This document shows, in pieces, positions 6,836 through 12,328 of a stretch of 12,328 bases of DNA (the stretch's first letter is position 1; each line of letters begins with the position of its first letter). The stretch covers positions 1-12,328 of the forward strand of contig CALDDL010000175.1 of the NCBI GenBank assembly GCA_937936675.1. The letters run 5' to 3'. The notes under the pieces were generated by a model. That model worked only from the letters and a program-made list of their open reading frames with translations, was not told the DNA's origin and made no database searches. The position numbers and the translations under genes were made by a program. Source of the stretch: an uncultured bacterium. GTDB taxonomy: Bacteria > Bacteroidota > Ignavibacteria > Ignavibacteriales > Melioribacteraceae.

Positions 6836-7937
6836 ATTGTTTATAAAACTTGACGGGATTAGTAACTCCCGAATACTTAAATACTTTACTTTCTTTTGTA
6901 TTTATATAACTCTCGATCTTCCGTTTAAGAAGATTCAAAGCAAAAATTTCTGTTTCGTAATGACCCGCATCTATCAAAAGAAGCTTGCTATCCTGAAATG
7001 AATGATATTTAATATCGGCGGTGATATAGGCATCCGCACCGCTATTAATTGCGTCTCCGATCATATCCGCACCGCTTCCGCCGCATAATGCCACTTTCTT
7101 AATTTTTTTATTCTCACCCAAAGCATATCGGAAATTTTTTATCTTCATACTTTTAGCAGCGTAATCGAGAAATTGCTTCAGGCTCATCTCTTTTTCAAGT
7201 TCGCCGATTGCTCCCGCACCGTAATTAACACTCTTATTTTTAAGAGGATAGATATCATAAGCCGGCTCCTCATAAGAATGTGCATTTATCACTGCGCTTA
7301 ATACCGGACTTAAATTCCATGAATCAACTAAAAACTCTAATCGAGCTTCTTTTACTTTTTCAAAATTTTCTTTTTCGCCGAGCGCAGGATTGGAATTTGA
7401 GGATCCGCGGAAAGTCCCCTCTCCCTCGCTTCTATAACTGCATCGATCATATTCACCGATTCTCCCCGCACCTGAATTAAATGCGGCATCGGATATTTTT
7501 TCGATATCGGATTCGGGAGCGAAGACTACTAACTTGATTTGATTGCCCGATTGCGGTTTTAGGAATTGAATGTTTTTTAGTTTTAATTGTTTTGCGAGTT
7601 CGAAGGATACACCATCTTTTATATAATCAAGATTTGTGTGCATTGAATAGAGTGTTATTTTATTTCTTGTGAGTGATTCTATGAGTTTGGAGTTTGTGTC
7701 GTTTTGGAAGTCTAATTTTTTAATTGGGTTAAAGATTAGCGGGTGATGTGTAACTATTAGGTTGCATTTTTTATCTATTGCTTCTCGTATGGCATCTTGG
7801 TTTACCTCAAGTGCGAGAAGCAGATTTATTAGTTTCTCTTCTCTAAAGCCAACTTGAAGTCCGGTATTGTCCCTGTCCCACGCGGCTCCCGGCGGAGCCC
7901 ATACTTCAAGATATTTTATTAGTTCCTTTATTCTCAT
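6834..7937 (-). CDS. Nif3-like dinuclear metal-center protein (YqfO type)
   Basis: A 367-residue Nif3/DUF34 protein, often labelled GTP cyclohydrolase I type 2, though that activity is not established for most members. The N-terminus has the family hallmark LEVWAPPGAAWDRDNTGLQVG region. Metal ligands visible are His64-His65 (VTHHPLIF), Asp104 (HTNLD), and His326 plus Glu330 (GHYETE). The length and the inserted domain at about 125-240, with its NAHSYEEPAYDIYPL segment, match the longer form carrying a PII-like insert. The ATG at 7937 agrees with the family start, yet there is no SD: the bases before it are a T run and GATAT, directly after a terminator hairpin. It forms an operon with the zinc-ribbon gene downstream. 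Confidence 0.9.
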   Translation of the reverse strand: MRIKELIKYLEVWAPPGAAWDRDNTGLQVGFREEKLINLLLALEVNQDAIREAIDKKCNLIVTHHPLIFNPIKKLDFQNDTNSKLIESLTRNKITLYSMHTNLDYIKDGVSFELAKQLKLKNIQFLKPQSGNQIKLVVFAPESDIEKISDAAFNSGAGRIGEYDRCSYRSEGEGTFRGSSNSNPALGEKENFEKVKEARLEFLVDSWNLSPVLSAVINAHSYEEPAYDIYPLKNKSVNYGAGAIGELEKEMSLKQFLDYAAKSMKIKNFRYALGENKKIKKVALCGGSGADMIGDAINSGADAYITADIKYHSFQDSKLLLIDAGHYETEIFALNLLKRKIESYINTKESKVFKYSGVTNPVKFYKQ

Positions 7938-7941
7938 ATAT

Positions 7942-7978
7942 CAAAAAAAAATGCACCCCTTTGATAGGAGTGCATTTT
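7942..7978 (-). terminator. Strong intrinsic terminator immediately ahead of nif3
   Basis: In the minus direction AAAATGCAC pairs with GTGCATTTT (9 bp), and past one mismatch 3 more pairs close a 5-nt loop. A run of T follows to 7943, only 5 nt before the nif3 ATG at 7937. It would end transcripts from ispG or from the 20-codon ORF upstream, and may act as an attenuator for nif3. Confidence 0.85.
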
Positions 7979-7980
7979 GA

Positions 7981-8043
7981 TTAAAACTTCATTCCGCTTG
8001 AACTGTAATTTATAAATTCTTTCAATTGTTTATTCATTTTCAT
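7981..8043 (-). CDS. Possible 20-codon ORF or leader peptide between ispG and nif3
   Basis: The minus strand reads MKMNKQLKEFINYSSSGMKF then TAA, and the terminator hairpin begins 2 nt later. The peptide is basic at its N-terminus, weakly amphipathic and contains SSS. There is no good SD, only GGA 10 nt upstream, but a Bacteroidetes-like promoter match just upstream would make a nearly leaderless transcript. Alternatively the transcript is a non-coding RNA of about 100 nt; it contains the perfect 12-nt palindrome AATTTATAAATT. Promoter, ORF and terminator in close succession suggest a discrete unit, but a chance ORF of this size is quite possible. Confidence 0.3.
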   Translation of the reverse strand: MKMNKQLKEFINYSSSGMKF

Positions 8044-8052
8044 ATAGTGTTC

Positions 8053-8083
8053 CAAAAATACATTAATTTAATCAATCATTCAA
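8053..8083 (-). promoter_or_regulatory. Bacteroidetes-type promoter match upstream of the 20-codon ORF
   Basis: On the minus strand TATTTTTG (8060-8053) matches the TAnnTTTG -7 consensus fully, and TTG (8083-8081) lies 20 nt upstream as a -33 element. Transcription would begin near 8046. Whether this organism's main sigma factor uses that consensus is unknown, and TAnnTTTG is not rare in AT-rich DNA. Confidence 0.4.
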
Positions 8084-8112
8084 GTTAAGGTTTATTTTAA
8101 ATTTTTTACAAA

Positions 8113-10047
8113 TCACACCGGCTCTATCCATTTACCATCTTCTTTTATCAAATCGATTAATTTATCGACTGCATATTCCGAATTAAGGCTGCGCTCTACT
8201 ACCTCTTTACCTCGATAGAGAGTAATCTTACCGATTCCCGAACCGACGTAACCATAATCGGCATCCGCCATCTCTCCGGGTCCATTAACTATACATCCCA
8301 TTATAGCAATCTTAACACCCTTCAATTGCTCGGTGCGCTTGCGTATTTTATCGGTTACTTCCATTAAGTCAAAAAGCGTCCTTCCGCAGGATGGACATGC
8401 GATATATTCAGTCTTAGAGATTCGTGTTCTTGTTGCTTGAAGGATTCCGAATAAAGTCCGATTAATAAATTCTTTCGGTTTAGCCGAATTAAATCCGTGA
8501 ACCGTAATCCAAACTCCGTCTCCGAATCCATCTATAAGAAGTGCACCTAAATCGGTGGCGCTGTAAAGACGAAGATTTTCTTCATCAATCTCTTTATAGT
8601 CTCTTCTAATTATTATCGGATTCTTAATCCCTTTGTTTAGCAGTTCAAAAAAGATTCTTCTCTCTTCCGCCATTCCATGTTTATTATCTGTCGTAATTAC
8701 AAAAACAGTTTTATCATCCGCCTTAAAATCCTCATTCATTACCTCATCAATATTAATCTCTACAAAATTGAGAATGAACGATTTTGCCTCGGCATTTTGA
8801 TATTCGGAATAACGGTAATAAGGGAAGCCGATCGACTTATCCTCAAGCATTCGCCAAAAATTATAATTATATACCACCTTTAAGCTATTCGGTGCATCGA
8901 ATGGAAGCCTATTATCCCCCATGAATAATATGTCGGGAGATATATCGTTCATAAACCATTTATCGGTTTCGGCATTATAATTAAGTCCCGTTTCGGATAA
9001 ATCTTTATAATCCTTAATTCCCAATCCGCTGTAATCGGCAAATACTTTTGGTACGGTATCGCCACCGATTCCCGCAATCTCAAAACTCTCTCTTCTGCTA
9101 TATTCATAAGGCGATTTAGGCACTTCATTAATCGGCGGAATCGGTTTATGATTTTTCCTCTCGCTATACCTATTTACTAAAGCTATTGCCACGGGTGCTT
9201 CAAATTCCGGCGGCTCGGTCAATGATACTCTAACCGTATCTCCAATTCCATCTTCGAGTAGAGTGCCGATTCCGACTGCGGATTTGATTCTTCCATCTTC
9301 TCCATCTCCGGCTTCGGTTACACCGAGATGAAGCGGATAGTTCATCCCCTCTTCATTCATCTTTTTAATTAATAATCGATATGCCTGAACCATCACCTGA
9401 GTATTGCTTGCCTTCATCGAAAGTACAATTTCATGATAATCCAAGTCCTCGCAAATGCGTAAAAATTCGAGAGCGGATTCCACCATCCCAAGCGGTGTAT
9501 CTCCATAACGGCTCATAATACGATCCGAAAGAGAACCGTGATTAGTCCCGATCCTCATTGCCGTCCCGTATTCTTTGCAAATTTTCACTAATGGAGTGAA
9601 TCTTTCTCTGATCCTCTCTAGTTCGGCTAGATATTCGGCATCGTTATATTCTATTGTTTGGAATTTCTTCTTATCGGCATAGTTGCCCGGATTCACTCTC
9701 ACTTTTTCTACAATTCGTGCGGCTAATTCGGCGGCGTTCGGTGTGAAATGGATATCGGCTATTAATGGTGCTTTATATCCGCGGCGGCGCAATTCATCTT
9801 TTATATTCTTTAGGTTTTCCGCCTCTTTAATACTCGGTGCGGTTATTCTTATAAATTCAGAGCCGGATTCGATCATCCTAATCGATTGCTCCACCGTTCC
9901 GAGTGTATCAAGAGTGTCCGTGGTAGTCATAGATTGTATTCTTATCGGATAATCTCCTCCTAGCGGAATATCTCCGATATGGACAACTCTCGTTTTTAAT
10001 CTTTTATATTCAGTAAGACTTTCGCAATAATTATTTTCTGATTTCAT
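8113..10047 (-). CDS. ispG: 4-hydroxy-3-methylbut-2-en-1-yl diphosphate synthase, three-domain form
   Basis: IspG (GcpE) converts 2-C-methyl-D-erythritol 2,4-cyclodiphosphate to HMBPP, the penultimate step of the MEP isoprenoid pathway, using a [4Fe-4S] cluster in the cytosol. The 644-residue length is that of the long form found in Chlamydiae, Bacteroidota/Chlorobiota and plants, not the roughly 370-residue form of E. coli. An N-terminal TIM barrel (about 15-295) has RIQSMTTTDT and VRVNPGNYADKKKF. A large inserted domain covers about 300-530. The C-terminal cluster domain has Cys551-x2-Cys554 (ACPSCGR), Cys585 in IMGCIVNGPGE, and Glu592. All ligands are intact. The start is ATG 10047 with a GGGAG SD that can be hidden in a small hairpin. 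It lies 48 nt after the DJ-1-like gene, probably in one transcript. Confidence 0.97.
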   Translation of the reverse strand: MKSENNYCESLTEYKRLKTRVVHIGDIPLGGDYPIRIQSMTTTDTLDTLGTVEQSIRMIESGSEFIRITAPSIKEAENLKNIKDELRRRGYKAPLIADIHFTPNAAELAARIVEKVRVNPGNYADKKKFQTIEYNDAEYLAELERIRERFTPLVKICKEYGTAMRIGTNHGSLSDRIMSRYGDTPLGMVESALEFLRICEDLDYHEIVLSMKASNTQVMVQAYRLLIKKMNEEGMNYPLHLGVTEAGDGEDGRIKSAVGIGTLLEDGIGDTVRVSLTEPPEFEAPVAIALVNRYSERKNHKPIPPINEVPKSPYEYSRRESFEIAGIGGDTVPKVFADYSGLGIKDYKDLSETGLNYNAETDKWFMNDISPDILFMGDNRLPFDAPNSLKVVYNYNFWRMLEDKSIGFPYYRYSEYQNAEAKSFILNFVEINIDEVMNEDFKADDKTVFVITTDNKHGMAEERRIFFELLNKGIKNPIIIRRDYKEIDEENLRLYSATDLGALLIDGFGDGVWITVHGFNSAKPKEFINRTLFGILQATRTRISKTEYIACPSCGRTLFDLMEVTDKIRKRTEQLKGVKIAIMGCIVNGPGEMADADYGYVGSGIGKITLYRGKEVVERSLNSEYAVDKLIDLIKEDGKWIEPV

Positions 10048-10052
10048 TTTTC

Positions 10053-10066
10053 TCCCTTTCTAGGGA
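10053..10066 (-). promoter_or_regulatory. Small hairpin covering the ispG Shine-Dalgarno site
   Basis: On the minus strand TCCCT (10066-10062), a 4-nt loop AGAA and AGGGA (10057-10053) form a 5-bp stem. Its 3' arm is most of the SD (AGGGAG), 5 nt before the ispG ATG. It could weaken translation initiation, but five pairs is a small structure. Confidence 0.3.
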
Positions 10067-10095
10067 TATTAAACAATTCTTTAGCAAAATTAGTT

Positions 10096-10629
10096 CTATT
10101 CCATAAATTTAGAAATATGTGCGATATAGGAAGAGATAAATTCGCATGAAGAACTTTGCTCCCTTGCGGTAATAATATTTTTATCGAATACTACAGGTTG
10201 ATCGATAAATTTTACTCCCTCTTTTTCTATTTCGCCTTTGAATTCTGGATAGCAAACTGCTTTTTCGGTAATTACTCCCGCTCTCGCCGCCGTTACTGCC
10301 GAATTGCAAATTGCGCCTAATATCTTCGTGGGGGATGACCTAAAATCTTTTATCAACCGATGGAGTGTTTGATTGCTCCAATATCTTTTTGCTCCGTTTC
10401 CTCCGCATAGTATCATACCCGCAAAATTTCTCGCATTCGCATTATAAAGCATCATATCGGGTTTCACCTTTAGTCCGTTGCTACCTACACAAAGAGCCGA
10501 AGTATCCGAAAGGATAAAATATTTTAATTCGGCATCCCTTAAACCATTTTTTATTACTAAAAATTCGTGCTCATTAAAATCATTAGCGGGCAAAAATAGA
10601 AGTATATCTCTTACTTTATTATTATTCAT
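10096..10629 (-). CDS. DJ-1/PfpI-like family protein
   Basis: A 177-residue cytosolic protein with the DJ-1/PfpI (type 1 glutamine amidotransferase-like) fold. A first strand DILLFLPAN is followed by acidic residues at the usual helix position (Glu20, Glu22). The central AGMILCGGNGA matches the family's 'G..LPGG' loop. The nucleophile elbow is LGAICNSAVTAARAG with Cys108. Members include chaperones, deglycase/glyoxalase-like enzymes and transcription regulators, so function is not predictable. The residue after Cys108 is Asn, where many PfpI-type members have His (AICHG), so the common Cys-His arrangement is missing. An AGGA precedes ATG 10629 by only 3 nt. It is probably the first gene of a transcript that continues into ispG and is divergent from dnaG. 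Confidence 0.78.
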   Translation of the reverse strand: MNNNKVRDILLFLPANDFNEHEFLVIKNGLRDAELKYFILSDTSALCVGSNGLKVKPDMMLYNANARNFAGMILCGGNGAKRYWSNQTLHRLIKDFRSSPTKILGAICNSAVTAARAGVITEKAVCYPEFKGEIEKEGVKFIDQPVVFDKNIITAREQSSSCEFISSYIAHISKFME

Positions 10630-10750
10630 AATTCCTGTTTTGGTGAAGTTTGGAACTCTTGATATCTCTAATTTTTAAAACAATACTTATCTGTAAATAT
10701 ATCAATTTAATAGCTAATTTATTTGAAAGAAAAATCATTAACTTTACTAT
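10630..10750. promoter_or_regulatory. Divergent intergenic region between the DJ-1-like gene and dnaG
   Basis: 121 bp, very AT-rich, must hold promoters for both directions. On the minus strand TATATTTA is a 7 of 8 match to TAnnTTTG; on the plus strand TTTATTTG ahead of dnaG is also one base off. Neither is convincing. No terminator or strong repeat is seen. Confidence 0.35.
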
Positions 10751-12328
10751 ATGAGAATTCCTGAACAAAAAATAGACGAAATCCGCCAATCCGCTAATAT
10801 TGTTGATATCATCAGCACTCACGTTCAATTAAAGAAGCGGGGCAAGAATTTTATCGGTTTGTGTCCGTTCCATTCCGAAAAAACGCCCTCTTTTGTTGTC
10901 AGCGAAGATAAGCAGATCTACCGCTGCTTCGGATGCGCAAGCGGCGGAAATATTTTTAAGTTCTTGATGGACTATAAGAATATCTCGTTTATCGAAGCAG
11001 TTCAGGAGATTGCCGATTTTATCGGTTATCAGTTAAAAATGGAAGAGAGTAATAAAGGTGAAGATGACGAACTCGAAATCCTTTATGATATTAATCTTAC
11101 CGCAGCTCGCTTTTTTACCGATACACTTTATAAAAGCAGCGAAGGTGAAATTGCACGCGAATACTTAAAGAAGAGAAATATAAAACCGCAGATTCAGAAA
11201 TCATTCGGACTCGGTTTTGCTCCTTCGGGATGGAATAATTTCTATGACCATGCCGTTGCTAATAAATTGGATTTAGAAAAAACTAAACTTCTCGGTTTAA
11301 TCGATAAAAAAGAAAACGGTAAGTTCTATGATAAGTATCGCGGTAGAATAATATTCCCGATTTTTTCGCCTAATGGAAGAGTAATAGCATTCGGCGGAAG
11401 AATTTTAGAAAATAGCGAGAACGCCGCCAAATACTTAAACTCTCCCGAAAATCCGATCTACCTTAAACGTAAATCCCTTTATGGATTATATCATTCAAAG
11501 GAGGAGATAAGAAAACTTGATAAAGTAATACTCGTGGAAGGTTATCTCGATTTAATTTCACTTTTTCAAAACGGAGTAAAAAATGTTGTGGCTTCTTCGG
11601 GTACTTCACTCACCGAGGAGCAAGTGCAGCTTCTCTCGCGATTCACAAAAAATATTGTTGTACTTTTTGATTCCGATGAAGCGGGACAGAAAGCCGCTCT
11701 TAGAAGTATAGAGATACTTATCAAATCCGATTTTGAAGTAAAAGTGGCTCTCCTACCCAAAGGAGAAGACCCCGATTCTTATATTCAGAAAAACGGTAAA
11801 GAAGTTTTTGATGATTTCATTTCGAGAGCACAAAACTTCCTTGAGTTTAGACTTAAAATATTTGAAGAAAGAGGAATGCTAAGCGATCCTAATGAAGCGA
11901 CAAAGGTAATTCGTGAGACCGTTAGAATCATTGCACTTGTTAATGACAAAATTAAACAGGGGCTTTTGATTACTTCTCTTGCAAAGAAATTCAACCTGCG
12001 CGAAAAAATGCTCGAATCGGAATTGATTGATTATATCAATAAACAATCGGATCAGAAAAAACCGCAAAAAGAATCGGAGAGAGCTTCTTCGGGTAAATCG
12101 CAATTAAAAAGCAATAGAGATAAATCATCTACGGCACAAACAGAAAAGGAATTAATTCGCCTCCTCTTTAGCGGCGATAATGAAATCCTTAGCGCAATTT
12201 TGAATAGTATCGAACCATCAGATTTTACTTCGATTATCTTCAAGGAACTTTCACGCATTGTTGTGGAAAATTATGAAGACGGTCTTATTGCGCCTGCTCA
12301 TTTAATTGAGCAAATTAATGATTCGGAA
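10751..12328 (+). CDS. dnaG: DNA primase DnaG (3' end beyond window)
   Basis: The frame opens with ATG 10751 and runs 526 codons to the window edge without a stop. DnaG makes the RNA primers for replication at the fork, with the DnaB helicase. The N-terminal CHC2 zinc finger has Cys38, His41 (LCPFH), Cys59 and Cys62 (CFGC). The RNA polymerase core includes YRGRIIFPIF and VIAFGGR (about 196-217). The TOPRIM metal site has Glu263 (LVEGYLD) and Asp307/Asp309 (FDSDEAG). A polar linker (about 431-465) leads into the start of the C-terminal helicase-binding domain. Usual length is 600-660, so about 80-130 residues are missing. No SD is visible before the ATG, and the common rpsU-dnaG-rpoD order is not present upstream; rpoD could still follow. 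Confidence 0.97.
   Translation, partial: MRIPEQKIDEIRQSANIVDIISTHVQLKKRGKNFIGLCPFHSEKTPSFVVSEDKQIYRCFGCASGGNIFKFLMDYKNISFIEAVQEIADFIGYQLKMEESNKGEDDELEILYDINLTAARFFTDTLYKSSEGEIAREYLKKRNIKPQIQKSFGLGFAPSGWNNFYDHAVANKLDLEKTKLLGLIDKKENGKFYDKYRGRIIFPIFSPNGRVIAFGGRILENSENAAKYLNSPENPIYLKRKSLYGLYHSKEEIRKLDKVILVEGYLDLISLFQNGVKNVVASSGTSLTEEQVQLLSRFTKNIVVLFDSDEAGQKAALRSIEILIKSDFEVKVALLPKGEDPDSYIQKNGKEVFDDFISRAQNFLEFRLKIFEERGMLSDPNEATKVIRETVRIIALVNDKIKQGLLITSLAKKFNLREKMLESELIDYINKQSDQKKPQKESERASSGKSQLKSNRDKSSTAQTEKELIRLLFSGDNEILSAILNSIEPSDFTSIIFKELSRIVVENYEDGLIAPAHLIEQINDSE

Noticed and set aside
8000..8018. tRNA-like GTTCAAGC (minus strand) and the palindrome AATTTATAAATT between ispG and nif3
   Set aside because: No acceptor, D or anticodon stems can be built around it, so it is not a tRNA; the palindrome alone is a weak signal in AT-rich DNA.
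8677..8883. Plus-strand ORF of 68 codons within ispG
   Set aside because: It is antisense to the inserted domain of ispG and has no features of its own.
10622..10828. Minus-strand ORF of 68 codons between the DJ-1-like gene and dnaG
   Set aside because: It overlaps the conserved start of dnaG on the other strand and the AT-rich promoter region; its hydrophobic look comes from base composition.
11566..12258. Four minus-strand ORFs of 64-74 codons
   Set aside because: All lie antisense inside dnaG, whose plus-strand frame is clearly coding with conserved TOPRIM residues.

Overview
The window looks like an ordinary chromosomal segment of an AT-rich bacterium of the Bacteroidota/Chlorobiota (FCB) group, probably close to the Ignavibacteria. 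This is inferred from four things: the long three-domain form of IspG (644 residues), the side-by-side Nif3-like and C4 zinc-ribbon coiled-coil genes, strong use of AT-rich codons, and usable Shine-Dalgarno (SD) sites, which are weaker in most true Bacteroidetes. No insertion sequence, phage gene, CRISPR array, tRNA or rRNA was seen.

Layout. At 1-149 (minus) is the N-terminal end of a PepT/M20-type peptidase, cut by the window edge. At 289-1485 (minus) is a DHA1-type MFS exporter. An 82-bp divergent promoter region separates it from a compact four-gene plus-strand operon at 1568-5368: a small lipoprotein, a periplasmic coiled-coil protein anchored by a C-terminal membrane helix, an MlaF-type ABC ATPase and the DNA-repair protein RadA. 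RadA is convergent, with a 3-bp gap, with a minus-strand gene at 5372-5827 for a 151-residue four-helix membrane protein resembling part of heme-copper oxidase subunit I. The 267-bp gap at 5828-6094 holds two terminator hairpins and, between them, a pair of interleaved inverted repeats.

At 6095-7937 (minus) is a two-gene unit, Nif3-like protein followed by zinc-ribbon protein. Upstream of it lies a short region (7938-8112) with a strong intrinsic terminator ending 5 nt before the nif3 ATG, a 20-codon ORF and a Bacteroidetes-like promoter match. Then come ispG (8113-10047) and a DJ-1/PfpI-like gene (10096-10629), also on the minus strand. A 121-bp divergent region separates these from dnaG, which starts at 10751 on the plus strand and runs off the right edge.

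Most genes are housekeeping: isoprenoid precursor synthesis (IspG), replication priming (DnaG), recombinational repair (RadA) and probable lipid traffic (MlaF). I found no clear new multi-gene system. The best candidates for something undescribed are the small transcript or attenuator between ispG and nif3, the lipoprotein/coiled-coil pair joined to an MlaF ATPase with no permease in view, and the stand-alone oxidase-like membrane protein. No gene-free stretch exceeds 300 bases.
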